From contig NZ_JWLL01000005.1 of the NCBI RefSeq assembly GCF_000814025.1, positions 62,001 through 126,000 on the forward strand: 64,000 nucleotides of DNA, given 5' to 3'. Below, one piece after another: positions 34,205 to 42,994 of the stretch. The notes under the pieces were generated by a model that saw nothing but the letters and a program-made list of their open reading frames with translations, had not been told where the DNA came from and did no database searches. Each line of letters starts with the position of its first letter. Positions within the stretch are counted from its first letter, which is position 1. Source of the stretch: Tateyamaria sp. ANG-S1 (lineage in GTDB: Bacteria; Pseudomonadota; Alphaproteobacteria; Rhodobacterales; Rhodobacteraceae). The position numbers and the translations under genes are program-made.

Positions 34205-35092
34205 TTACCCCTTGAAACGGTCGGCGAAGAAATCGACTTGCAGGGGCACCATCTCTTCCCCACGGCCCGCATCAATGGACCCGCATAGACTGTCGAGCGT
34301 GCTGCCCGACATCATCGACTGCACGCCCGCGTCGTCACACATCTGCGCGTAATACCCGACATCCTTGGCCGCATTCTTGATGGAAAAGGCCAACTGTTGA
34401 TCATCGCCTTGCAGCGCATAGGCGGTCACAAAATCCATCATCCCCGACTTCAACGGCCCTGCCGACATCACGTCATAGAGGCCCTGCCGGTCGACCCCCA
34501 TCACATCCGCAATGGCATAGCTCTCGGCCATCGCATTGGCACAGGCCTGCGCATAGAAGTTGTTGATCAGCTTGATCGTATGCCCCGTACCCAGCGGCCC
34601 GAGGTGAAAGACATTCTCCCCCAGATCATCCAGCACCGGCTTGACCTTGTCGAAGGCGTATTTTTCGCCCGACCCCATCAGGTTCAGCAGCCCGTCCTTG
34701 GCGTGCATCGGCGTCCGCCCGATCGGGCAATCCAGCATCGTGGCACCCGCACTCGCAACCTCCGCCCCCAGCGCCTTGGTCGACGCAGGTAAGGATGTGC
34801 CAAAATCAATGACCACAGCGCCCGGTTTCAGTCCGGCAATTACACCGTCCTCGCCCCGCATCCGCGCCTCGACATTGTCCGAGGTGTCCATGCACAGCAT
34901 CACGATGTCCGACGCTTCGGCCACAGCCTTCGCGGTCGTCACCTCGGTCGCGCCACGCTCCACCGCACGATCCACATAGGTCCGCGTCCGGTTCGCGATA
35001 ACGACAAGGTCATAGCCCTGATCCTGCAACCGCCCCACCATGGCCCCGCCCATCAGGCCCAGGCCGATAAATCCAATCGTCGGTTTGCTCAT
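34205..35092 (-). CDS. NAD(P)-dependent beta-hydroxyacid dehydrogenase (HIBADH family)
   Basis: A 295-aa protein with IGFIGLGLMGGAMVGRL (NAD-binding), DCPIGRTPMHAKDG (family substrate motif, normally D-A-P-V-S-G) and the catalytic lysine in GTGHTIKLINNF. It would oxidise a sugar acid or beta-hydroxyacid, such as a tartronate semialdehyde or aldonate step. DCPIGRTP replaces the usual DAPVSGG, suggesting altered substrate choice. It lies one base after the PhyH gene. Confidence 0.87.
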   Translation of the reverse strand: MSKPTIGFIGLGLMGGAMVGRLQDQGYDLVVIANRTRTYVDRAVERGATEVTTAKAVAEASDIVMLCMDTSDNVEARMRGEDGVIAGLKPGAVVIDFGTSLPASTKALGAEVASAGATMLDCPIGRTPMHAKDGLLNLMGSGEKYAFDKVKPVLDDLGENVFHLGPLGTGHTIKLINNFYAQACANAMAESYAIADVMGVDRQGLYDVMSAGPLKSGMMDFVTAYALQGDDQQLAFSIKNAAKDVGYYAQMCDDAGVQSMMSGSTLDSLCGSIDAGRGEEMVPLQVDFFADRFKG

Positions 35093-35093
35093 T

Positions 35094-35990
35094 TCATGTC
35101 TCCTTCGCAGGAATGGTGTCGAAGGCGCGCGTCTTCAGCCCCTTCTGAATTTCATAAATGGAAATCGGCACATCCGGTTGCGGCTGCGGAATACGGATCG
35201 GAATATCCTTAAGGCGCGGCGTCAGCGTCGGCTCCCCGCACAGCATGCGGGTGTCATAGTCCTCGATCCCGTCCCACTTTGTCATGCTGCCCATGATCGG
35301 GAACGCATCCGCCGCCATCATCTCATAAAACAGAATGCGCCGCGCCCGATCGCTCGTGTTCAGAGCAGAGCCATGCACGATACGCCCGTGATGAATGCTG
35401 ATGGACCCGGCGGGACCAGTCAGCGGCACAGAATCCGCCATATCCAGCCCGTTCGCCTCCGGCAGCATCGCCCCGGCAAAGACGCCGTCCACATGGTGAT
35501 CATAGACCGGCCCCTTGTGCGAACCCGGGAACACCATCAACGGCCCGTTTTCCTCGGCCATGTCGTCAATGCAGATACCAATGGCCAGAATGTCGTCATT
35601 CGTGTGCGGATAAAACGCATAGTCCTGATGCCACTCGACAGCCGCCCCATAGCCCGCCGATTTCATATTCAGCTTGGTCGTATGCAGCCGCAGGTTCGGC
35701 CCAACCAGATCGCGGGCCGGGGCCAACACATGATCCGAATACATCAGCTCGCGAAAAACATCCGATATCGTATGGGGCAGTTTGATCCGACGCAGGCGGG
35801 GCTCTTCCGGCGTATGACTGTCCTCCAGATCCAGCCGGTCATTGCTCTCGGTCATGCCGGCGGCTTCATCCTCGAACCGCGCAATCTCATCCCGGATCTT
35901 GGTCAGCCACGCATCTGGTATCCGCTTCTCAACCAGAAGATAGCCATGCTCCTCGTAATGCGCCTTCTGTTCCGCGGTCAGGCATTCCAT
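35094..35990 (-). CDS. Phytanoyl-CoA dioxygenase (PhyH) family 2-oxoglutarate/Fe(II) oxygenase
   Basis: A 298-aa protein from ATG 35990, overlapping the upstream stop (TGATG). It has YEEHGYLLVEKRIPD at the start, the iron motif VEWHQDYAFYPHTND (H-x-D), FPGSHKGP, and IHHGRIVHGSALNTSDRARR supplying the distal His and the 2-oxoglutarate Arg. Relatives hydroxylate small molecules such as ectoine or cleave phosphonates and ethers. It is unusual inside a hexuronate operon, and its substrate is unknown. Confidence 0.86.
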   Translation of the reverse strand: MECLTAEQKAHYEEHGYLLVEKRIPDAWLTKIRDEIARFEDEAAGMTESNDRLDLEDSHTPEEPRLRRIKLPHTISDVFRELMYSDHVLAPARDLVGPNLRLHTTKLNMKSAGYGAAVEWHQDYAFYPHTNDDILAIGICIDDMAEENGPLMVFPGSHKGPVYDHHVDGVFAGAMLPEANGLDMADSVPLTGPAGSISIHHGRIVHGSALNTSDRARRILFYEMMAADAFPIMGSMTKWDGIEDYDTRMLCGEPTLTPRLKDIPIRIPQPQPDVPISIYEIQKGLKTRAFDTIPAKET

Positions 35991-37489
35991 CACATCACCG
36001 CCCCGATCTGCCACGGCACGAACTCGTAGTCGCCCAAGCCCTGCGCCTCGGATTTCGACATCTCGCCCGAGGCGACACGCAGGAACAGCTCGTAAATCTC
36101 GCGCCCCTTCTCCTCCAGCGACACGCCATCACTCAGCATCGCACCGGCGTTCACGTCCATATCCTCGATCATCCGACCATACATTTCCGTATTGGTCGCA
36201 ATCTTGATCGTCGGGCTGGGCTTGGAACCAAAGGCCGACCCCCGCCCGGTCGTAAAGCAAACGAGATTGCAGCCCCCCGCAATCTGCCCGGTCACACTCG
36301 CAGGGTCATATCCAGGCGAATCCATGAACGTGAACCCACGCGCCCGCACCTGCTCCGCATACTTGTAAACGCCCGCCAGAGGCGTCGTCCCACCCTTCGC
36401 CGCAGCACCCAGCGACTTCTCCAAGATCGTCGTCAGCCCACCGGCCTTGTTGCCAGGGCTGGGATTGTTGTCCATCGACCCCTTGTTGCGGGCGGTATAA
36501 TCCTCCCACCAGCGGATCAAGCCGAGCAGCCGTTCGCCCGTGGACTTGTCCACGGCGCGGGCGGTGAGGAGGTGCTCGGCGCCATAAATCTCAGGCGTTT
36601 CGGCCAACACGCCTGTGCCCCCCTGGGCCACCAACAAATCCGTTGCATAACCGAGAGCCGGGTTCGCCGTGATGCCAGACCACGCATCCGACCCGCCACA
36701 TTGCAGCGCCACCTTCAACTCGGATGCCGGACACGGCTCCCGCTGCGCCTGATTGGCCAGCGGCAGCATGGCGGCGACCTTCTCGATCCCCTTCTCAACC
36801 GTCCGGCGCAGCCCGGCGACGGACTGAATGTTCATCGTCTGAAACAGCGGCCCCTGCTTCAGACCATAGGCCTCAAGCAACCAGTCAATCTGGTTCATCT
36901 CGCAGCCCAGACCGACCATCAGCACACCCGCATGGTTGGGATGCCGCGCATAGCCCCACATCACCCGCTGCAATGCCTCGAACCCGTCGCCATCGCCCGC
37001 CATGCCGCAGCCGGTCCCGTGAACAAAGGCCACCACACCATCGACATTGGGATAGTCCGCCAGCATCTCGGGCGTGAAATGTGCCGCAATCATCCGCGCC
37101 GCCGTGGCCGAACAGTTCACCGAGGTCACAATGGCAATATAGTTCCGCGTCCCAACCTGCCCGTTCTCGCGTCGATAACCCATGAACGTATCGCCCGAGG
37201 CAGGTTCCACAGGCCGCAAGTTCGTCGCAAACTCATAGGCCACGTCGGTCCCACGAAACTCGACGTTGTGCGTATGCACATGATCGCCCGCGGCAATGTC
37301 CCCTGCCGCATAGCCGATCACCTGCGCATACTTCCGAATGGGCTCTCCCTTCACCATATCCTGCGCCGCGATCTTGTGCCCCGACGGGATCAGCGCGCGG
37401 GTCCGAACGCCTTCCACCTCGGCCCCCACCTCAAGCGAGCGGGTTGCCGTAACGACGCTGTCGGACGGATCAAGACGAATAGCATCCAT
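35990..37489 (-). CDS. uxaA: Altronate dehydratase, fused UxaA
   Basis: A 499-aa protein joining an N-terminal SAF domain (residues about 1-95, VEGVRTRALIPSGHKIAAQDMVKGEPI, GDHVHTHNVEF) with a C-terminal UxaA/galactarate dehydratase domain (FMGYRRENGQVGTRNYIAI, VHGTGCGMAGDGDG, GLGCEMNQIDWLLEAYG, ALQCGGSDAWSGITANPALG, TPLAGVYKYAEQVRARGFTFMDSPG). It dehydrates altronate (or galactarate) to KDG or its analogue. It lies 9 bp after dctM in the same operon. Confidence 0.9.
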   Translation of the reverse strand: MDAIRLDPSDSVVTATRSLEVGAEVEGVRTRALIPSGHKIAAQDMVKGEPIRKYAQVIGYAAGDIAAGDHVHTHNVEFRGTDVAYEFATNLRPVEPASGDTFMGYRRENGQVGTRNYIAIVTSVNCSATAARMIAAHFTPEMLADYPNVDGVVAFVHGTGCGMAGDGDGFEALQRVMWGYARHPNHAGVLMVGLGCEMNQIDWLLEAYGLKQGPLFQTMNIQSVAGLRRTVEKGIEKVAAMLPLANQAQREPCPASELKVALQCGGSDAWSGITANPALGYATDLLVAQGGTGVLAETPEIYGAEHLLTARAVDKSTGERLLGLIRWWEDYTARNKGSMDNNPSPGNKAGGLTTILEKSLGAAAKGGTTPLAGVYKYAEQVRARGFTFMDSPGYDPASVTGQIAGGCNLVCFTTGRGSAFGSKPSPTIKIATNTEMYGRMIEDMDVNAGAMLSDGVSLEEKGREIYELFLRVASGEMSKSEAQGLGDYEFVPWQIGAVM

Positions 37490-37498
37490 AACGCTCTC

Positions 37499-39121
37499 CT
37501 AAAGCAGGATCGACACGATGGGCGGCCAGATCAGCAGCACCGACAGGGCAATCAACTGGATCCCAATAAAGGGCAGGAACCCCTTGAAGATATCGGTCAG
37601 CTGAATATGCGGCGGGGCCACGGATTTCAGGTAGAAGGCGGCCGGACCAAAGGGCGGCGACAGGAAGCTCACCTGCATGTTCATACAGAACACCACCCCG
37701 AACCAGATCGCCACGTGACGCGGGTTCAACTCGCCAAAGAGGCCAATCTCATCAATCGGCAGCTTCAGCACGATGGGCAGGAAGACCGGGATGATCAGCA
37801 ACACAATGCCCACCCAGTCCATGAACGCGCCCATGAACAGCAGGATCAGCATCATGAACAGGATCACAGCCATGGTCGGCAGTTCCGAGCCGACGATGAA
37901 GTCAGCCACATAAGTCGGCCCGCCCGCGATGGTATAGGCCCCGGCCAACGCCGTCGCCCCGATGGTCACCCAAATGATCGTGCCGGTCGACTTCAGAGTT
38001 CGCATCAGCGATTCCCACACCAGGTCAAACGACGCCTCACCCCGGAACAGCGCGATGATGAACACGGCCAAAGCGCCCATGCCAGCAGCCTCGGTGATCC
38101 CGGTAATCCCGCCATAGATCGATCCCATGACAACCCCGATCACAACGATGGGCGGCACCAGCCCCTTGCCCATCGACCAGCCCAGCGCCGTGCGCGCACG
38201 ACCAAAGACGCCAAAGATCAGGCCCAAGGCCACAGCCAAAGTCACGCCGAAATAGGTGATGAACGGTGCCGTGCCGAAGCGTGCCTGCTCACCCGTCGCA
38301 GCCGCATTCGAGCCAGAGAATTCAAAGAACATCGCCCGCAACATCAGCGCAGCGGCAAAGCCTGCCACCACGACAGTCAGGAACGCCAGGAACAACACAC
38401 CCTTCTCACGCCCCGCAGGCTCGCTTTCATCCGGCTCCGGCAGCGGCGCGTCTTCGGGGCGCAGCTGCGTGCGGATGATGATGTAGATGATGATGAACGA
38501 CGCCAGCATGAAGCCGGGAATGAACGACGCCGTAAACAGCGCCTTGATCGACGTCTCGGTGATCAGGCCATAGATGATCAACACGATGGACGGTGGGATC
38601 ATCGTCCCAAGCGACCCACTCGCACAAATCACACCAATGGCGAGGTTCTGATTATACCCCAACCGCAACATCTGCGGCAGCGCGATCAGACCCAGCAGCA
38701 CGACCTCGCCGCCAATAATGCCCGACATCGCGGCCATGATGACCGCCATGATCGACGTCACGATGGCGATGCCCCCGCGGGTGCGGTTCAGCCAGACGTT
38801 CAGGGACGAATACATCTCCTTCGCGATACCCGACCGCTCCAGCAGCGCCGCCATGAAGATGAACAGCGGAATGGATATGAGCACATAGTCCGTTAAAAGC
38901 CCGTATATTCGTTGCGCCAAGATATTGAGGGGCCCCGCCCCCGGCCTCCCCGTCAGGACACCATCGCCAAAGGTCCAGGGCGCCATCAGCAACTCGGGTT
39001 CAAAGCGCATGACCAGCACGGCCACGGCCAGGATGGCCGAGGCAAGGCCCAAAGGCATGCCAATAGCCAGTAGCAGGATCAGCCCCAGCATCAGGACCAG
39101 TGAAATTGTACCGATATCCAT
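37499..39121 (-). CDS. dctM: TRAP transporter large permease subunit
   Basis: A 540-aa integral membrane protein with many hydrophobic segments and DctM signatures: LLAIGMPLGLASAIL, ISIPLFIFMAALLERSGIAK, GGIAIVTSIMAVIMAAMSG, ASGSLGTMIPPSIVLIIYG, FMDWVGIVLLIIPVFLPI. It is longer than the ~430-aa standard because of an inserted charged loop (LRPEDAPLPEPDESEPAGREKG) and extra segments. It uses Na+ gradients to import a substrate delivered by DctP. Confidence 0.93.
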   Translation of the reverse strand: MDIGTISLVLMLGLILLLAIGMPLGLASAILAVAVLVMRFEPELLMAPWTFGDGVLTGRPGAGPLNILAQRIYGLLTDYVLISIPLFIFMAALLERSGIAKEMYSSLNVWLNRTRGGIAIVTSIMAVIMAAMSGIIGGEVVLLGLIALPQMLRLGYNQNLAIGVICASGSLGTMIPPSIVLIIYGLITETSIKALFTASFIPGFMLASFIIIYIIIRTQLRPEDAPLPEPDESEPAGREKGVLFLAFLTVVVAGFAAALMLRAMFFEFSGSNAAATGEQARFGTAPFITYFGVTLAVALGLIFGVFGRARTALGWSMGKGLVPPIVVIGVVMGSIYGGITGITEAAGMGALAVFIIALFRGEASFDLVWESLMRTLKSTGTIIWVTIGATALAGAYTIAGGPTYVADFIVGSELPTMAVILFMMLILLFMGAFMDWVGIVLLIIPVFLPIVLKLPIDEIGLFGELNPRHVAIWFGVVFCMNMQVSFLSPPFGPAAFYLKSVAPPHIQLTDIFKGFLPFIGIQLIALSVLLIWPPIVSILL

Positions 39122-39125
39122 CCGC

Positions 39126-40016
39126 TCAGTCCTTCGCCTTCACATGTTGGCCGGTCACGTCAGGGTCACCGACCCCATCGTTGCCCACTTGCGCCTTGAT
39201 GCGCTCGATCTCTTCCTCGTCCAGATCCTCACCGCCGTAATGCACCTCTTCCTTGTTCCAGTCGGAAATCAGGTTGATCACGGCCTGCACGGCCACCAGA
39301 CCGATGATGACCAAAATGGTCGGCTTGATCGTGGCAGGCAGCGGCGGGTCAAAGGCGGTACCAAAGGTTTCCCACCGATAGAACTTGTCAAACGCCTCGC
39401 CATAGCCGCCGTAGATCAGGAAGAAGGCAAAGGCGACGATCAGCACGGTCGAAATGGTGTCGAACACACGCTGCAACCAGCGGGGCACCACGTCGTAAAG
39501 CAGGACAATGCGAATGTGGCTGCGCTGCTGCATGGCATAAAGGCCCGCACACAGGAACACGAAGCCCGCCAGCCACAGGCTCGTCTCGTTCGCCCACAGG
39601 GTCGGGCGCTCAAAGATGTAGCGCAGCACCACCTCGTAAAGCATCACAAGGGTCAGGATCAGGACCAGCATCATGGTCACGCGCCCGATGAAAACGGCGA
39701 CGCGGTCAATGGCGCGCCAGCTTTCAAACTCCATCCCGGCGCGCTGCACTGTGCGCACGCCGATGACACCAAAAACAGCCATGCCCACGACAGCAAGCCA
39801 ATCAATGATGTCGGCAAACCCGCCGAACAGACCGCCCATCTCGGGGCTGACATCATTGCGCTGCAACTGCGCGGCCAGCCGGTTGAACTGCGATTCCGTG
39901 TCAGGCGGCACAAAGTCCAGCAGGAAGGCGGGCATGTGCCAAACCACCCAACCGGCGCAGAAGATAAAGGCCAAAGGCACAAGCCATTCGATCGGAGTGC
40001 CGGAGCGCACCTGCAT
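39126..40016 (-). CDS. dctQ: TRAP transporter small permease subunit
   Basis: A 296-aa protein from ATG 40016 (after GGGGGACT). It has an N-terminal extension with two hydrophobic segments (WLVPLAFIFCAGWVVWHMPAFLLDF, VGMAVFGVIGVR) ahead of a typical four-segment DctQ domain (VTMMLVLILTLVMLYEVVLRYIFERPTLWANETSLWLAGFVFLCAGLYAMQQRSHI). It ends in an acidic tail (EEVHYGGEDLDEEEIERIKAQ). This is longer than the usual ~170 aa. Confidence 0.88.
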   Translation of the reverse strand: MQVRSGTPIEWLVPLAFIFCAGWVVWHMPAFLLDFVPPDTESQFNRLAAQLQRNDVSPEMGGLFGGFADIIDWLAVVGMAVFGVIGVRTVQRAGMEFESWRAIDRVAVFIGRVTMMLVLILTLVMLYEVVLRYIFERPTLWANETSLWLAGFVFLCAGLYAMQQRSHIRIVLLYDVVPRWLQRVFDTISTVLIVAFAFFLIYGGYGEAFDKFYRWETFGTAFDPPLPATIKPTILVIIGLVAVQAVINLISDWNKEEVHYGGEDLDEEEIERIKAQVGNDGVGDPDVTGQHVKAKD

Positions 40017-40075
40017 CGTTAGTCCCCCTGATAACTTGAAAAAGCCGGACCAGTCCCACAAACCGGCTGTCGCGG

Positions 40076-40101
40076 GGCCAGAGCCAACAAGGGCTCTGGC
40101 C
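40076..40101 (-). terminator. Intercistronic stem-loop between dctP and dctQ
   Basis: A perfect 10-bp stem GGCCAGAGCC / GGCTCTGGCC with a 6-base loop lies 17 bases after the dctP stop. It has no T run and so is probably an attenuator or mRNA-stabilising structure that keeps the binding protein more abundant than the permeases. Confidence 0.65.
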
Positions 40102-40117
40102 GATCTTTCGGATCAGA

Positions 40118-41143
40118 TTACTTGGACACGAGGCCCAGTTGACCCAGGTAGTTCAGGTGGCTTGCCACCAGCGCTTCGGCTTCGGGCGTGTCTGCAAAAT
40201 CACCCCATGCGGCTTGCGCAGCATTGCGGAACTCCTGCAGGTCCTCGCGCGTCCACTGGTGCAGCTCGATGCCTTGCTCGCGCAGTTGGGCGGCCGCTTC
40301 GGCGTTCTTCTTCTCGAACGTCAGGGCGGTGCGCAGCGCCAGCGCTTCCATCGCAACCTTCATGATCTTCTGGTGGTGCGCAGGCATCGCGTCAAACACG
40401 GCCTTGTTGCACGCCAGGTGATCCGACGGCATCGAATGGAAGCCGGGGAAGTTTGCGTGACCCACGATGTCATACAGACCCAGACCCACGTTGTTCGCCA
40501 GGCCCGAGGCGTCGGCCCCGTCGATGATGCCCGTCTCAAGCGCGGTAAAGATCTCGGTAAAGTCCATCACGATGGGCGATGCGCCCAGGCTTTCAAAGAT
40601 CTTGGTCTGCATGCCGGGGGGCGAACGGAATTTCCAGTCCTTGAAGTCCGCAACCGACTTGATCGGCTTGGAAGAGGCAAAGCTCTCCTGACCGTAGACC
40701 CACCAACCGATCAGCTCCATGCCGTATTTGTTGTAAAGCGGCGCCGCAGCTTCCTTGCCACCACCGAAATACAGCCAGCTCAGCTGCTGATAGGGCGTGT
40801 CATAGCCACCCATGATGTCGCCCACGAATTGGAACGCGCTGTTCTTACCGGTCTGGTAGCCACCACCGGTCATGTCGCAGTCCAGAATGCCCGTCGCTGC
40901 GGCGTCAAAGGTTTCCACCGACTTCACGACGGAGGACGAGTAGAACATCTCGACCTCGATCTCGCCATTCGACATGTCCATGATGTCTTGCATGTACTGG
41001 CCAGCCAATTGGCCCGACACGGTCTCAGGCGCATAGTGCGTCTGGATCCGCAGCTTGGTGGTTTCCGCCGATGCGGTCATCGCCGTCGAGGCTGCAAGGG
41101 CAGCGACAGCAGCGACCGAAGCCGCCTTCTTCAGAAATGTCAT
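40118..41143 (-). CDS. dctP: TRAP transporter periplasmic solute-binding protein
   Basis: A 341-aa protein with a signal peptide (MTFLKKAASVAAVAALAASTAMTASAE, cut after ASA) and the DctP fold: KLRIQTHYAPETVSGQ, EVEMFYSSSVVKSVETFDAAATGILD, WKFRSPPGMQTKIFESLGASPI (the conserved Arg that contacts the substrate carboxylate), FTEIFTALETGIIDGADA. The many neighbouring hexuronate genes suggest uronate or aldonate as ligand. It heads the operon, facing the GntR gene. Confidence 0.92.
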   Translation of the reverse strand: MTFLKKAASVAAVAALAASTAMTASAETTKLRIQTHYAPETVSGQLAGQYMQDIMDMSNGEIEVEMFYSSSVVKSVETFDAAATGILDCDMTGGGYQTGKNSAFQFVGDIMGGYDTPYQQLSWLYFGGGKEAAAPLYNKYGMELIGWWVYGQESFASSKPIKSVADFKDWKFRSPPGMQTKIFESLGASPIVMDFTEIFTALETGIIDGADASGLANNVGLGLYDIVGHANFPGFHSMPSDHLACNKAVFDAMPAHHQKIMKVAMEALALRTALTFEKKNAEAAAQLREQGIELHQWTREDLQEFRNAAQAAWGDFADTPEAEALVASHLNYLGQLGLVSK

Positions 41144-41160
41144 TTGATCCTCCCTGACAT

Positions 41161-41200
41161 CTATATGTGCGCACGTGGCAGGTTCATTTGCCTGCCTTGG
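41161..41200. promoter_or_regulatory. Candidate regulatory dyads in the dctP-gntR gap
   Basis: The 186-bp gap between the divergent dctP and GntR genes contains the palindrome GTGCGCAC (41168-41175), the inverted repeat GGCAGG-N8-CCTGCC (41177-41196), and further right a TTTCGTGATTTCGTGATTT direct repeat (about 41287-41305). FadR/UxuR-type GntR proteins bind short dyads in such positions; which of these is used cannot be told. Confidence 0.35.
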
Positions 41201-41329
41201 CGTGTCGTAAGGGAAGGCTAAGCGCAGTTACCCCCGTCGGACAACAGGAAAAATGAAATTAGGGCGATTTTTGAGATTGTTATGGAATTTCGTGATTTCG
41301 TGATTTATGGCTGAGGCCCGCGCGACGAC

Positions 41330-41998
41330 ATGAGCACTGCCATGCCCTATGATACCGACATCTTCGAGAACATACGCTACCGTTTGATGACAAACGGTTT
41401 CGAGCACGGTCAAAAGGTGCGGGCCGAGCATTTGCGGCAAGAGTTCGGCTGCTCCGCCAGCACGATTCGCGAGGTGCTGTTTCGGCTGTCGACACTGGGG
41501 CTGGTCGAGTTTCAGGAACAGCGCGGGTTCCGTGTGCCGCAAAAATCCCGCGAGGTGATCCACGAACTCACCCATCTCCGCGTCCTGCTCGAAGCCGAAG
41601 GCACGGTGATGTCCATCCGCCGCGGCGGCGTCGCGTGGGAGGCGCGGCTGACCGCCGCCCACCACCAGCTCAGCCATCTTGAGATGCGGCTGAACACAGC
41701 AACCGACCGCTCCCCCTTTGTCGATCTCTGGTTCGGAGCCGAGGCGCAGTTTCACGAAACCCTGATTTCCGCCTGCGGCTCACAGACCCTGATCGAAACG
41801 CATCACCGCGTTTATTGCCGCTTCCGCCAGCAGCTGATGGTCGAAGACCGGCATTTCGACTTCATTTCCAACAACATCATGCACCATCAGCAGATCCTCG
41901 ACGCTGCCATGGCAGGGGACGAGGCGCTGACACGGCAAAAGATTCACGACCACCTCGCCCGACACCTGATGACGGCGGACTCTGTCGAACCAGCCTGA
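41330..41998 (+). CDS. GntR family regulator (FCD/FadR subfamily)
   Basis: A 222-aa protein with a winged helix-turn-helix (RYRLMTNGFEHGQKVRAEHLRQEFGCSASTIREVLFRLSTLGLVEFQEQRGFRVP, residues about 12-65) and a C-terminal FCD helical domain with metal-binding residues D (FVDLWF), H (QFHETLI) and H (MHHQQILDAAMAGD). Many such proteins respond to sugar acids. It faces the TRAP-uxaA operon and is the likely repressor of it. Confidence 0.88.
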   Translation: MSTAMPYDTDIFENIRYRLMTNGFEHGQKVRAEHLRQEFGCSASTIREVLFRLSTLGLVEFQEQRGFRVPQKSREVIHELTHLRVLLEAEGTVMSIRRGGVAWEARLTAAHHQLSHLEMRLNTATDRSPFVDLWFGAEAQFHETLISACGSQTLIETHHRVYCRFRQQLMVEDRHFDFISNNIMHHQQILDAAMAGDEALTRQKIHDHLARHLMTADSVEPA

Positions 41999-42013
41999 CC
42001 GACCCGATTTCTG

Positions 42014-42994
42014 TCAGAGTTTCCGGTCCGCCAAATCATCCTCGATATACACATCGATGATCTGCCGAAACGTCTCCTCCGCCCTGAACCCCAACGCCAA
42101 GGCCCGCTCCGGCGCAAAGTTCCGCGGCCAGCCCGACACGATCTTGGCCACCGCCTCGTCCCGCTGCGGCTTGATCAGGGCAACCACATTGTTGCCCGCC
42201 ACGTCCCGCAACGCCTCAATCTGCTCCGCCACCGTACAACTCAACCCCGGCAAGTTCAGCGCCCGTCGCCCCTCCAACCGCTCGGTATCCAGCACCGCCG
42301 CATGCGCCAAAAACCCCGCCGCCGACCGGGGCGAGGCATGCCAATGCCGCACGCTATCCTCAACCGGCAACACCGCTTCCATCCCGTTCAAAGGCTCCCG
42401 AATGATGCCGGAAAAGAACGATGACGCCGCCAAATTCGCCTTCCCCGGCCGCACACAGATCGTGGGCAGGCGCAGCGACATCCCGTCGATGAACCCCTTC
42501 CGCGAATAGTCCTGGATCATCAACTCGCACGCCGTCTTCTGCGCGCCATAGCTGGTCTGGGGCGAGGTGAGGAACTCATCCCCGATCTTCTCAGGATAGG
42601 GACCACCGAAGACAGCAATGGATGAGGTGAACACGACCCGAGGCACGTATTCCCCACCGCTCGCCCGATGCTGCGCGCGCAAAGCCTCCAAAAACGCCCA
42701 TAACGGCGTCAAATTCGTCTGCCAACCCAGATCAAAGTGCGTCTCCGCCTCGCCCGACACAATCGAAGCAAGAAAGAAAATCACATCAAACCGCTCAGCC
42801 GCCAACGCCGCACCTTCAGCCAGCACCGACAAATCGCCCACGCGCTTGTCATCGCCCACAGCGTCCGGCGCAAAACCCAAATCATGCAGCGTCACGCGAA
42901 AATCGCCAAAACCGGGCAGGCCCTGCATCTCCAACCGGCGGGCCAGCTTCTGACCCACCATGCCGCCACCGCCAAGGATCAGGATGCGCTTCAT
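42014..42994 (-). CDS. denD: NAD-dependent epimerase/dehydrogenase family (D-erythronate dehydrogenase-like)
   Basis: A 326-aa extended SDR with ILILGGGGMVGQKLARRL (Rossmann), FLASIVSGEAETHFD, VFTSSIAVFGGP, and the active-site SYGAQKTACELMIQDY (Tyr and Lys). It matches the DenD group that oxidises D-erythronate at C2. It is ATGA-coupled downstream of an LtnD-like dehydrogenase. The kinase and aldolase partners (OtnK/OtnC) are not next to it. Confidence 0.8.
   Translation of the reverse strand: MKRILILGGGGMVGQKLARRLEMQGLPGFGDFRVTLHDLGFAPDAVGDDKRVGDLSVLAEGAALAAERFDVIFFLASIVSGEAETHFDLGWQTNLTPLWAFLEALRAQHRASGGEYVPRVVFTSSIAVFGGPYPEKIGDEFLTSPQTSYGAQKTACELMIQDYSRKGFIDGMSLRLPTICVRPGKANLAASSFFSGIIREPLNGMEAVLPVEDSVRHWHASPRSAAGFLAHAAVLDTERLEGRRALNLPGLSCTVAEQIEALRDVAGNNVVALIKPQRDEAVAKIVSGWPRNFAPERALALGFRAEETFRQIIDVYIEDDLADRKL

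Noticed and set aside
36572-38896. 774-aa plus-strand open frame
   Set aside because: It lies antisense to uxaA and dctM and is rich in His, Arg and Gln with no domain pattern, typical of a shadow of high-G+C genes.
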